Origin: Mesorhizobium tamadayense
GTDB lineage: Bacteria; Pseudomonadota; Alphaproteobacteria; Rhizobiales; Rhizobiaceae
Assembly: GCF_003863365.1 (NCBI RefSeq)
Contig: NZ_RQXT01000059.1
Coordinates: 1-42,058 of the forward strand
DNA length: 42,058 bases
Reading direction: 5' to 3'
Numbering within the stretch: position 1 is the first letter of the stretch; the number at the start of each line of letters is the position of its first letter. Positions 17,452 to 25,564 of this stretch are shown here, piece by piece. The position numbers and the translations under genes were made by a program. A model generated the notes under the pieces. The model had not been told where the DNA came from. It searched no databases and saw only the letters and a program-made list of their open reading frames with translations.

Positions 17452-17512
17452 GACCTGCAGGCTGGGTTGTTTGACGCGAGGGCAGCTTGTAAGATCGACC
17501 TGCAACGCGGGT
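17452..17512. promoter_or_regulatory. Direct repeat GACCTGCANNNNGGGT in a divergent LysR intergenic region
   Basis: GACCTGCAGGCTGGGT (17452-17467) and GACCTGCAACGCGGGT (17497-17512) are 45 bp apart between the 3-hydroxybutyrate dehydrogenase gene and the LysR gene. They share 12 of 16 positions and match GACCTGCA-N4-GGGT. Candidate binding sites for the adjacent LysR; functional role is inference. Confidence 0.4.
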
Positions 17513-17544
17513 CGTGCGGTATGCAGGCCCAGGGGAAGCGTGCA

Positions 17545-18456
17545 GTGGAGATCAGCCAGGTCAGATATTTCTTGGCCGTCGCCAAGGAGCTGAATTTCAC
17601 CAGAGCGGCCGAGCAGTGCAACGTCACGCAGCCGGCGCTCTCGCGTGCGATCAAGCTGCTGGAGGACGAATTCGGCGGGGCGCTCTTCCACCGTGAGCGC
17701 CGGTTCACTCACCTCACCGAGCTCGGTCGCATGGTCGAGACCTATCTCGAAGGTGTCTTCGAGAACTCCCGCCAGGCAAAGCAGATCGCCGAGCAGTATG
17801 TGAACCTGAAAAAGATGCCGCTGAGGGTCGGCATCATGAGCACAATCGCGCCGGACGAGATCATCGAACTGATCGCAGCCGTCCGTGGGCATCACCCCGG
17901 CGTGGAGCTTCACCTTTGCGATTCAGACGCCGTGAATCTTCGAAAGAGGTTGCTTGAGGGCGATCTCGAGGCTGCCATCTATGCGCTGCCGTCGGACGTT
18001 CCCGACGAGGAGGTGCACTCCCTGCCGCTGTTTCGCGAGCAGATGGTGATGGCCGTCCACCTGGCTCATCGCCTGGCCAATCAGCGGGTCGTGCGCGTGA
18101 GGGACATGAGCAATGAAACCTACATTCACCGCAACAACTGTGAATTTGCAGGCTATGCGGATGCCATTCTCGCCGAACAGGGCGTCACCGTCAGTCCCGT
18201 CTACTGGAGCGATCGCGACGATTGGACACTGGCCATGATCGCGGCCGGGCTCGGTTTCGGTTTCATGCCGGAGCACACTGCCAAGCACCCGGGTGTTGTG
18301 GCCCTGCCGATCACCGAGCCGGAATTCTGGCGCGATGTGAATCTCGTCACGGTGCGCGGCCGCAAGCATTCGCCTGCGGTTGGCGCGCTGGTCCGCGAGG
18401 CCACGCAGAAGAAGTGGTTCGGCGAGCGGGCAAAGGCGTTGTCCGCCGCCGAGTGA
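17545..18456 (+). CDS. LysR family transcriptional regulator (2)
   Basis: 303 residues from a GTG at 17545, chosen because AGGGGAAG precedes it by six bases and it gives the family start MEISQVRYFLAV; in-frame upstream ATGs at 17395 and 17521 lack this support. HTH at residues 4-60, with NVTQPALSRAIKLLEDEFGG. The effector domain (from about 90) is normal. It diverges from the 3-hydroxybutyrate dehydrogenase operon and is the probable regulator of it. Its 3' end converges on the DUF302 gene 62 bp away. Confidence 0.92.
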   Translation: MEISQVRYFLAVAKELNFTRAAEQCNVTQPALSRAIKLLEDEFGGALFHRERRFTHLTELGRMVETYLEGVFENSRQAKQIAEQYVNLKKMPLRVGIMSTIAPDEIIELIAAVRGHHPGVELHLCDSDAVNLRKRLLEGDLEAAIYALPSDVPDEEVHSLPLFREQMVMAVHLAHRLANQRVVRVRDMSNETYIHRNNCEFAGYADAILAEQGVTVSPVYWSDRDDWTLAMIAAGLGFGFMPEHTAKHPGVVALPITEPEFWRDVNLVTVRGRKHSPAVGALVREATQKKWFGERAKALSAAE

Positions 18457-18518
18457 CCTCCCTGCGCGATCCAGGCAGCCTCGCAGGCCCTGGCGGATCT
18501 TCGGCACATCGCCCCTGA

Positions 18519-18983
18519 TCAGTTTTTCCTGACCGTCGAGGTCACGGACTGGATGACCTCGGTTGCCATCTTGAACTGCGCTTGCCGATCGGTAATGCCG
18601 TGCCGCTTGGCGATCCAGTCGAAGTCGCTGTAGGCGGCGTAAACTGCACCGTCGGGAGTCTGGTAGACCAGCACGCGCACCGGCCAGTCCAGGCCGGCCT
18701 CGGGATTTGAGGTGATGAAGGTCGTGCCGAGCGCAGGATTGCCGAACATGACGAGCCGCGAAGGCCTGACCTCGTTGCCGGCTTTGTTGCCGAGCTTTGC
18801 CTGATCGATCACGCCAAAGAACGTGATGCCCTTCTTGAGGACGTCCTTCTTGATGCGGGCGACGGTCTCGGCGACGGAATAGTCGCTCTTCACGGTGACG
18901 ACGCCGTCGGAGGCGGCTGCCGGGACGACGATCGCCTTCAGAATGGCGGCGCCGGTAATCATGGTTTTCAGGTAGTTGGTCAT
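18519..18983 (-). CDS. Exported DUF302 domain protein
   Basis: 154-residue protein with an N-terminal signal peptide (MTNYLKTMITGAAILKAIV then PAAAS) followed by a DUF302 domain. Family hallmarks are SDYSVAETVARIKKDVLKKGITFFGVIDQ, PSRLVMFGNPALGT and LPVRVLVYQ-like GLDWPVRVLVYQ. DUF302 proteins form small beta-alpha folds of unknown biochemical role and are often found near redox or sulfur genes. The frame extends far upstream, but the ATG at 18983 has GAGGAG in the right place and starts the signal peptide. It lies 44 bp downstream of the MFS gene and is probably cotranscribed with it. Confidence 0.9.
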   Translation of the reverse strand: MTNYLKTMITGAAILKAIVVPAAASDGVVTVKSDYSVAETVARIKKDVLKKGITFFGVIDQAKLGNKAGNEVRPSRLVMFGNPALGTTFITSNPEAGLDWPVRVLVYQTPDGAVYAAYSDFDWIAKRHGITDRQAQFKMATEVIQSVTSTVRKN

Positions 18984-19027
18984 GTCTGTCTCCTCAGTTG
19001 GATAGCCAAGTTTTCGGTCTTTAGATC

Positions 19028-20230
19028 TCAGGTCTTTGGCGTTTGCAGCACGCGCGCCACCGCGATGGCGGCCACAAGGACCACGACGAGCCCGGCTACG
19101 CATGCGGTCCAGCCGATCCGGTCGTAGACCTGTCCGATGACGAAGCTGCCGGCGAGCCCGCCCGCGTAATAGGAGGCGAGATAGATGCCGCTTGCGGCGG
19201 CGCGGTCGCGCGATGCCGTGCGGCTGACATGTCCAGTTGCGATTGCCTGCGCCAGGAAAGTGCCGATGGCGACAAGCGCCATTCCGGCAAGAACGATCGG
19301 CAGGCTGGTCGTGAGCATCAGCAGCAGACCGAGGATCGCCAGCGCAAGCGTTGCGCCAATGCCGATCCGTGGGCCGAGGCCCGCAGCGACACGCCCGGCG
19401 AGCGGGGTGGTCAGCATGGAGGGCAGGAAGACGAAATACACCAGCCCCAGCGCCATAGGCGACAGCGACAGCGGCGCGGCGACGAGCTGGAAATTCACAT
19501 AGGTGAACGTGCCGATGAAGACGAAGAGGATCAGGAAGCCGATCGCGAAACAGGCGCGCAGCTCGGTGTTTTGCAGCGGGGCTTTCCAGGCTGCGCGGGC
19601 AGGTCCGCCCGTCGCATCGAAGCGCATCATTGCTGAGGTCTTCTGCAGCGTGAACCAGACAAGAGCGGCGCCGAGCAGATTGAGGCCAGCGAAGGTCAGG
19701 AAGTTGGTGGAGATGCCGAACGTGTCGGCGACAGCGGCCGACATCAGCCGTCCGAAAAAATTGCTGGCGACATTGCCGGTCACATAGGCCGCAAGCGCGC
19801 TCGTGGTCTGCCGCGCGGAAAAATGCTCGGCCAGGTAGGCCATAGTCAGCGTGAACGCGGTGGACATGCACAGGCCTTGCGCCACGCGCAGCAGGGCGAA
19901 AACCACGATATTGTCCGTCTGCGAAAGCAGCGTCGTCGGGATGGCCAGGATGGCCAGGCTGATCCAGATGCCATTGCGGCGATCGATGCTGCGCCCGAAG
20001 AGAGCGACGGCGATGCCGGCCACCGCCATGCCGAACGTGCTGGCATTGACGGCGAAGCCCATGGTGGCGCGGCTGACGCCGAATTTTATCACCAGCGAAG
20101 GCAGGATGGCCTGGGTGGCGAACAGATCGACGAGCGTGAGGAACGCGATCACGGCGATCAGGCCGAAGCGCCAGCTGTCCGCGGCCACTATGCGCAGTCG
20201 CGTCGGTTCGGTGTGTTCACTGGTCGTCAT
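19028..20230 (-). CDS. MFS transporter
   Basis: 400-residue major facilitator with about twelve hydrophobic segments. The cytoplasmic loop motif between TM2 and TM3 is FGRSIDRRNGIWIS, a variant of the MFS motif A, and LLRVAQGLCMS contains the TM4 arginine typical of drug/H+ antiporters. The start at 20230 (MTTSEHTEPTRLR) has GGAG eight bases upstream; an earlier ATG at 20311 would add a non-membrane leader. It probably exports small organic compounds. The neighbours are a cupin gene upstream and a DUF302 gene downstream on the same strand. Confidence 0.9.
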   Translation of the reverse strand: MTTSEHTEPTRLRIVAADSWRFGLIAVIAFLTLVDLFATQAILPSLVIKFGVSRATMGFAVNASTFGMAVAGIAVALFGRSIDRRNGIWISLAILAIPTTLLSQTDNIVVFALLRVAQGLCMSTAFTLTMAYLAEHFSARQTTSALAAYVTGNVASNFFGRLMSAAVADTFGISTNFLTFAGLNLLGAALVWFTLQKTSAMMRFDATGGPARAAWKAPLQNTELRACFAIGFLILFVFIGTFTYVNFQLVAAPLSLSPMALGLVYFVFLPSMLTTPLAGRVAAGLGPRIGIGATLALAILGLLLMLTTSLPIVLAGMALVAIGTFLAQAIATGHVSRTASRDRAAASGIYLASYYAGGLAGSFVIGQVYDRIGWTACVAGLVVVLVAAIAVARVLQTPKT

Positions 20231-20324
20231 GACGGGGCTCCGTGGCCACACGTCCCCAGGCGATCGCCCGAGGACGCGCTTTGAGTTTGCTGATGCTTGG
20301 AATCCGCTCACCGCGGCGAGCGGC

Positions 20325-20825
20325 TCACATCGTGTGGTCTTCGTGCATCGCAGGCGGCAGGACGTCGGCCGAATAGAGCACGGCGGGGACTTTGCCGTTG
20401 TTCTTCCACCAGTGGGCGAGCTGGCCGAACTCGGCCGTCACATCGCCGGCAGGATGCTCGATGCCCACCTTGCAGGTGCTGGCGTATTCGGTGATAGATC
20501 CCTCGACGACGATGATGTTGGCCGGGCGAACATTGTGCTCATGCCACGGCACGACGCCGCCGGGCTGAACGACGAGCTTGCGCAGGCGCAGCATGTTGCC
20601 TTTCCAGGCCTCACCCTTGCTGCTCAGATCGATCGCCGAGAGAACCGTGTCGGTAACGCCGACCGGTTTGCTCGGATGTTCCTGGATGTCGGTCGTGGCA
20701 GCCTGGCCGGCAGGGCAGCCGCCGGCGAAGGCCGGAGCAGCGGAAAATGCAGCGGTCGCGGACAGCAGTCCGAGTGTCAGCGCCAGCTTCAGCGGCACCT
20801 GCAATGCAATAGTCTTGGAAGCCAT
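20325..20825 (-). CDS. Exported cupin domain protein
   Basis: 166 residues. Signal peptide at residues 1-34 (ends SAAPAFAGG), followed by a single cupin barrel. The first cupin motif is PGGVVPWHEHNVRPANIIVVEGSI, with two His and a Glu available for metal binding, and a second His is in GQLAHWWKN. Two Cys (GGCPAG and STCKVG) could form a periplasmic disulfide. The start at 20825 has GGAGAA upstream; an ATG at 20870 lacks one. The enzymatic role is unknown. It ends 94 bp before the MFS gene start and probably shares control with the adjacent LysR gene. Confidence 0.88.
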   Translation of the reverse strand: MASKTIALQVPLKLALTLGLLSATAAFSAAPAFAGGCPAGQAATTDIQEHPSKPVGVTDTVLSAIDLSSKGEAWKGNMLRLRKLVVQPGGVVPWHEHNVRPANIIVVEGSITEYASTCKVGIEHPAGDVTAEFGQLAHWWKNNGKVPAVLYSADVLPPAMHEDHTM

Positions 20826-21017
20826 GTCTATTTCTCCGTTGTCGGTGCCCAATCGCGGACGCGGGGGCATGAGAGGAGAGTGACCGGAGCCTCAATGAAA
20901 GAGAAATGCTGACTGGCTCTCAAATCGATACCTGAAAACTATCGTAGACAATCGCGGCTGCACAAAAGGCGCACGACAGGACTTGTCGCACGCCGCCGGA
21001 GTTTCTTTGGTATTGCT

Positions 21018-21932
21018 TCAGGCTGCTGTCTTGCGGATCGCTTGAGTGAGGGCACTCTCCGGCCAGCCATGCGCCTTGACGCTGTTGACGAAGGCCGATG
21101 CCGCCGGCGAGAACCTGCGTCCCGCCACAACGACCAGGGATACCTCCCGCCAGACCTCAGGGTCGATGACGGGGCGGACTTGCAAGCCCGGTATCACCGC
21201 GCTGAACTCTGGGATGAAGCAGATCCCCAGGCCTCCGGAGACCATGTTCTGGATCCAGTCCTCGCGCTCGCTGGCATAGGAGATTCTGAGCTTCACGCCG
21301 CGGTCGTTGCACAGCCCGGCGAGGTGATCGCGATACTCGCAGTTGAGGCGCCTGAGATAGTTCTCACCGTCGAGTTCGGCGATAGCGACATTGTCGTTGC
21401 GGGCCAGCCGGTGGCCGTTGGGAAACGCGAGGACGAACCGTTCGCGATAGAGCGGCGTAACATCGAACCGTTCCGGAAAGCTGTTGCTGGACGCCATGAT
21501 GGCGACGTCGATCTCGCCTGATTCAAGCAGCTGGGAGAGCGATGCCGGCACGCCCTCCACCAGTTGCAGCTGGATGCCTTGCTGGCGCCTGTTGAAGTCG
21601 GCGAGAAGGCCGGTGAAGCGGCGCGGACCGATGGTGCACATGACGCCAACCTTGAGGTTGGCGTTTTCCAGGCACAGGAACCTCGACGCCTCCTGCCGCA
21701 CTCCCGTCAGCTCGTCGAGGATCTGCTGGAACCGGGGGCGCAGCAGCGCGCCCAGATCGGTCAGGTGAGTCAGGTTTCGCTCACGGCGAAACAGCAGCCC
21801 GCCGACCTCGTCCTCGAGTTGCTGGATGGCGCGCGACAGCGCCGGCTGGGTGACGTTGCACTTTTCGCCTGCGCGCGTGAAGTTCCGTGTCTCGCACACG
21901 GCAAGGAAGTAACGGATGTGATGAATGTCCAT
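21018..21932 (-). CDS. LysR family transcriptional regulator (3)
   Basis: 304 residues. HTH at 4-60 (IRYFLAVCETRNFTRAGEKC, then NVTQPALSRAIQQLEDEVGG), and effector domain beginning near LKVGVMCTIGP. It resembles the other two LysR proteins strongly at the N-terminus but diverges in the ligand domain, so the three likely sense different signals. It lies between the twin small exported protein genes (upstream, same strand) and the cupin, MFS and DUF302 genes (downstream, same strand), which makes these its likely targets. Confidence 0.93.
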   Translation of the reverse strand: MDIHHIRYFLAVCETRNFTRAGEKCNVTQPALSRAIQQLEDEVGGLLFRRERNLTHLTDLGALLRPRFQQILDELTGVRQEASRFLCLENANLKVGVMCTIGPRRFTGLLADFNRRQQGIQLQLVEGVPASLSQLLESGEIDVAIMASSNSFPERFDVTPLYRERFVLAFPNGHRLARNDNVAIAELDGENYLRRLNCEYRDHLAGLCNDRGVKLRISYASEREDWIQNMVSGGLGICFIPEFSAVIPGLQVRPVIDPEVWREVSLVVVAGRRFSPAASAFVNSVKAHGWPESALTQAIRKTAA

Positions 21933-22167
21933 GCCGATTTGTCCCGAATTGCAAACGAGGCTTTTCGTGGCTTCGGAGACTGCCCGAACGCTTGTGTCGG
22001 CGCCAATGCACTGCGGCTATAAAGTCGATAGCCGCCCGACATGGCGTTATGATCGCCCTTGCAAGCATCGCATGCGGCATGGCGAGCTGGATCCTCGCGA
22101 AAAATGATGGCGAGCAAGCCGCTCGCCGTCATGTCGGTTTCTGTATTGCCTGGGACCGCCGGACAGC

Positions 22168-22443
22168 TCAGTTGGCGCCGCCGAGCGCCTGCAGGTTGGC
22201 GCAGAATTCTGCGTGCGGCTTACTCATCGCGGCATCCTGACATTCCTTCATCATCGTGCCCTGCTTGTCCTTCGACATCGCGTCCCAGGCGGCCTTGAAT
22301 TCGGCCTTGGGCTTCATCGTCTTCATGCTGGCGTCGGTGAAGAACGGCTGCATGTTGGACGGTTCGTCGAGCGCGCCGGCGAACGCAACGCCGCTCGGAA
22401 CGGAAAGTGCAAAAGCGCCGAGGCAGATAGCTTTGAGATTCAT
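22168..22443 (-). CDS. Small exported Met/Cys/His protein (paralogue 1)
   Basis: 91 residues: signal peptide (MNLKAICLGAFALSVPSG to about VAFAGA) and a mature part of about 68 residues. The mature domain carries FFTDASMKTMKPKAEFKAAW, MMKECQDAAM and SKPHAEFCANLQALGGAN, with two Cys, one His and many Met. I do not recognise a named family. It shares about two thirds of residues over 58 aligned positions with the product of the gene 190 bp upstream. Two conserved Cys, Met and His suggest a disulfide or metal site; both are inference. Confidence 0.85.
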   Translation of the reverse strand: MNLKAICLGAFALSVPSGVAFAGALDEPSNMQPFFTDASMKTMKPKAEFKAAWDAMSKDKQGTMMKECQDAAMSKPHAEFCANLQALGGAN

Positions 22444-22635
22444 TTTAAGTCCTTATCTAGGTTAGGTAATCGTCCTATCGACAACCGTTTGAATGATTTG
22501 ACAGCAATTCAGAATTACTGGGTTCCTCCTTGCTGATATGGACTTTGCTGCAATCGCCTGCCAACTTCCCAATGCCATCTGCGTATGGAGTTTATGCCGG
22601 TTCTGTATCCCGCTGATGCTTTGGCGGCACAGCCG

Positions 22636-22914
22636 CTAGTTGGCACCGCCCAAAGCGAGTACGTCGGCGCAAAATGCGGCATGGGGCTTGCTCATCGCCG
22701 GATCGTTGCATGCCTTGGTCATTGTGACCCGGTCGTGCTTCGGCATGGCGAACCAGGCCTTCTTGAATCGCGCCATCGGTTTCATCGTTTTCATTGCCGC
22801 GTCCGTATAGAACGTCGGCAATGCGGCGAGGTCACTGAACGGATCGGCTGACGTCGGGCTCGCACCAAGACTGATTGCAAGCGCAGCCACACAGGTGAGT
22901 TGTCTTCTCATCAT
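22636..22914 (-). CDS. Small exported Met/Cys/His protein (paralogue 2)
   Basis: 92 residues from the ATG at 22914, which has a strong GGAGGAG upstream; an in-frame ATG at 22956 is less likely. Signal peptide (MMRRQLTCVAALAISLG, SPTSADP), then FYTDAAMKTMKPMARFKKAW, MTKACNDPAM and SKPHAAFCADVLALGGAN. The C-terminal ALGGAN and the AMSKPHAxFCA core are shared with paralogue 1. It is divergent from the degenerate patatin gene across 217 bp that must contain both promoters. Function unknown. Confidence 0.85.
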   Translation of the reverse strand: MMRRQLTCVAALAISLGASPTSADPFSDLAALPTFYTDAAMKTMKPMARFKKAWFAMPKHDRVTMTKACNDPAMSKPHAAFCADVLALGGAN

Positions 22915-23131
22915 GTATCTCCTCCTTCCAGGCCACGGTTCCGGCAGCGCTTCCAAAGCAAGCGATCCTCATCGACTGGCCTGTTCGGATGAAGAGTGCG
23001 ACGCGCCAAGACCGGCAGCCAATGCAATCTGCCTATGGACTTCATGCCACCTTGGCATTTCGGCTGAACAAGAAGATGGGGCAATCTCTCTTCATTCGCC
23101 TTGTTTACGACCTTGGGATGGAGACCAAACC

Positions 23132-23989
23132 ATGCTTGCCCAGCCCGCAATGAGAACAGACCAAGCCGTCATGTCAGTGGCTGATCTTAATGTGGAAGAC
23201 CGGACGATCGACATCGTGCTGGCAAACGATGCACATGGCGCTTTCGTCTGGGGCGTGCTCGATCGCCTGCTGGACGAACCGAGCTGCAGCTTCAGCGGCG
23301 TCACCGCGTCGGGCTTTGCAGCGATGGAAGCGGCGGTCTTTGTCTATGGGCTAAGCGTCGGCGGCAGGCGCGGCGCGCGGACGGCACTCGCCAATTTCTG
23401 GCGGCGCGTCAGCCACGCCTCGGCTTTCGCCGATGACAGAGCCAGTCTGCTTCGATCTATCCTGGAACAGTCAATCGAGCTCGAGCAAATCCGTGACGAA
23501 GGCTGCCCGGTGAAACTGGGCGTCCTGGCCGTCAACGCGCGCACGGACGCGGTGAAGATATTCACAAGCGACCAGTTGTCCATCAACGCGATCGTGGCGG
23601 CGGCCACGATCCCCTTCCTCTCTGTGCCGGTTGAGATCGACGGTGATGTCTATTGGGGTGACGGCGACGTCTTGCAGTCGCCGCCTGTCCTATCAACTGA
23701 AGCTCGCCATCGTCTGATTGTCACCGGGAGACCTTCCGTGTTCACGACACCGTGTCCGGATCGCAGCTTCGCAGCCAGTCACTGCGTGACCAAATGCGCG
23801 CCGGTTCATACTATATTCGACAATCGATACCGTGCCGGAGTTCCGCTGCTCCTGCGGCCCTGGATCGACTGGGGCGAGCTGACCGACATGCGCAACAGGG
23901 GGCGGCAGCGTGCAGCAGACTGGCTTGCCGCTGATCCTCTCCGCACGGATGAAACCCCGGCCGCAAACTGCGAAAGACGATACATCTAG
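23132..23989 (+). CDS. Degenerate patatin-like protein lacking the catalytic serine
   Basis: 285 residues from the ATG at 23132, which follows GGAG at 23120-23123; the frame is open upstream but without such support. The patatin fold is recognisable (HGAFVWGVLDRLL, MEAAVFVYGL and an ANFWRRVSH segment). The oxyanion GGGxxG is replaced by NDAHG (32-36), the GxSxG elbow by VTASGF so that the nucleophile position holds Gly, and YWDGG by YWGDGD. It is therefore predicted to be catalytically dead, or to use another mechanism. It ends with a strong terminator before the bufferin operon. Confidence 0.82.
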   Translation: MLAQPAMRTDQAVMSVADLNVEDRTIDIVLANDAHGAFVWGVLDRLLDEPSCSFSGVTASGFAAMEAAVFVYGLSVGGRRGARTALANFWRRVSHASAFADDRASLLRSILEQSIELEQIRDEGCPVKLGVLAVNARTDAVKIFTSDQLSINAIVAAATIPFLSVPVEIDGDVYWGDGDVLQSPPVLSTEARHRLIVTGRPSVFTTPCPDRSFAASHCVTKCAPVHTIFDNRYRAGVPLLLRPWIDWGELTDMRNRGRQRAADWLAADPLRTDETPAANCERRYI

Positions 23990-24046
23990 GCGCCTCCTTC
24001 CCGCCTAGCCGCGCCTGCTTCGCATACTCCCGAATGCAGGTGCCAA

Positions 24047-24077
24047 GCCCTCCGGCGCCCCCGCCGGAGGGCTTTTT
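24047..24077 (+). terminator. Rho-independent terminator
   Basis: Perfect 11-bp stem GCCCTCCGGCG / CGCCGGAGGGC around a CCCC loop, followed by TTTTT. It ends the transcript of the patatin-like gene 57 bp downstream of its stop and insulates the bufferin operon. Confidence 0.92.
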
Positions 24078-24222
24078 CGCGTCGCCTTCCGGGACATAGT
24101 GACCACGTATCAATTCCATGCCGAGACAGCATTTCAGCTCGCCACCACGATCGGAGAGACTGATTTGCAGACGGGCCCAAGGGCCGGTCTTTCTCTCGAA
24201 ACACCAACCAGGAGACAAGCCT

Positions 24223-24492
24223 GTGATCAACATCAAGACCCTCATCGGATCGGCCCTCGCTGCCGCCACTTCCCTCGCTGCGACGGCGGCCTACAGCGGC
24301 CCCGCCGCCAAGCCCGGCTTCGCCTTCGAGAAGTGCTACGGCGTCGTCAAGGCAGGCCAGAACGACTGCCAGACCGCGACGCATTCTTGCGCCGGCACCG
24401 CCACCGCCGACAATCAGCCGGATTCCTGGCTCTACGTGCCCGCCGGCAGCTGCGCCAAGATCACAGGCGGCAGCGACAAGGCGAAAGCCTGA
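24223..24492 (+). CDS. bufA1: Bufferin-type RiPP precursor (DUF2282, BufA1-like)
   Basis: 89 residues from a GTG at 24223 with AGGAG eight bases upstream. Signal peptide at 1-23 (MINIKTLIGSALAAATSLAA), then a core with four Cys at positions 38 (FEKCYG), 49 (QNDC), 56 (HSCAG) and 77 (GSC). This is the DUF2282 pattern of bufferins, secreted peptides whose Cys are modified by a DUF692 enzyme. Members of this family are known to bind copper and protect the cell (also described as gold-induced gig genes). An upstream ATG at 24118 lacks support. It is the first gene of a four-gene operon. Confidence 0.9.
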   Translation: MINIKTLIGSALAAATSLAATAAYSGPAAKPGFAFEKCYGVVKAGQNDCQTATHSCAGTATADNQPDSWLYVPAGSCAKITGGSDKAKA

Positions 24493-24535
24493 ACGATCCA
24501 GACTTCGAGCCAACCCTCTAGAATGGAGCAGACCG

Positions 24536-25564
24536 ATGTCCCGTGCGTTTCAGCCCCTCGCGATCCCCGCATCAGCGGGCATCGGTCTACGCTCTCCCCA
24601 CATCAGCGAAATGCTGACGCGACGGCCTTCTGCCGGCTGGCTAGAGATTCATGCCGAGAACTACATGGGAGACGGCGCCGGCGTCGAGGCGCTTGAACGG
24701 CTGCGCCAGATCTATCCATTGTCGGTGCATGGTGTCGGCCTGTCGCTGGGCGGCGCGCGAGGCTTGGATCGCGACCATCTGGAGCGACTGCGCAGGGTCT
24801 GCGAGCGCTTCCAGCCCGATCTGGTCTCCGAGCATCTTGCCTGGAGCGTCGCCGACGGCGCCTACCTCAACGATCTGCTGCCGCTGCGCTATGACGAAGA
24901 GGCGCTGGCGATCGTGACGCGCAACGTCGAGACTGTCCAGAGCACACTAAAGCGGCAGGTGCTGATCGAAAATCTGTCCGCTTATGTCGCCTTTGCGGAT
25001 TCCTCCATGAACGAGGCCGAATTCCTAGCCGAGCTCGTCGCGCGGACTGGCTGTGGCCTGCTGCTGGACGTCAACAATGTCCAGGTCTCGGCGCACAATT
25101 TGCAATATGATGCGACGGCTTTCATCGATGCGCTGCCAGCCGATGCAATCGGCGAGATACATCTTGCCGGCCATGCGACCAATCAGGTCGGCGCCGACAC
25201 CGTGCTCATCGACGATCATGGCTCACGCGTGCCGCCAGTCGTCTGGTCACTCTACCGGCATGCCATAGACCGGCTCGGACCGCGCCCGACGTTGATCGAA
25301 TGGGACACCGATGTCCCGGTTCTCGACGTGCTGCTCGGCGAGGCCATGTGGGCCGACATGCTGACCGCTTCGATCATGTTCAACCGCAAGCAGGCTGCGA
25401 GACAAGCGGCGGCAGCCAAGCCCCGGCCGATGCCCACCCTGCTTTCTTTCGAAAGCGCGAGGACCAGCATGCCAGTGCTCGCGGCATTTGCCGCCGCCAA
25501 GGCCAGACCGGTCATGCCCGTGGCGTTGCCGCCAATGGAGGGGGGATACCATGCTGCCGCTTGA
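24536..25564 (+). CDS. bufB1: DUF692 multinuclear iron RiPP-modifying enzyme (BufB-like)
   Basis: 342-residue TIM-barrel enzyme of the DUF692/MbnB family. Metal and active-site motifs are WLEIHAENY (39-43), SVHGVGLSLGG (His65), SEHLAWS (99-100), IENLSAYV (145-146), LLLDVNNV (179-181), EIHLAGH (207-213), IDDHGSRV (226-228) and IEWDTDVP (255-257). These enzymes oxidise Cys in a precursor peptide, here presumably the upstream DUF2282 peptide. The C-terminal 60 residues are an Ala/Pro-rich extension without an obvious domain. The gap after bufA1 is 43 bp and it overlaps the following gene by 14 nt. Confidence 0.93.
   Translation: MSRAFQPLAIPASAGIGLRSPHISEMLTRRPSAGWLEIHAENYMGDGAGVEALERLRQIYPLSVHGVGLSLGGARGLDRDHLERLRRVCERFQPDLVSEHLAWSVADGAYLNDLLPLRYDEEALAIVTRNVETVQSTLKRQVLIENLSAYVAFADSSMNEAEFLAELVARTGCGLLLDVNNVQVSAHNLQYDATAFIDALPADAIGEIHLAGHATNQVGADTVLIDDHGSRVPPVVWSLYRHAIDRLGPRPTLIEWDTDVPVLDVLLGEAMWADMLTASIMFNRKQAARQAAAAKPRPMPTLLSFESARTSMPVLAAFAAAKARPVMPVALPPMEGGYHAAA

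Noticed and set aside
17275..17913. Long upstream extension of the 3-hydroxybutyrate dehydrogenase frame
   Set aside because: It lies antisense to the LysR gene, and the standard family start with a good ribosome binding site is at 17274.
18984..19871. Long upstream extension of the DUF302 frame
   Set aside because: It is the antisense-strand shadow within the MFS gene; the signal peptide start at 18983 has GAGGAG.
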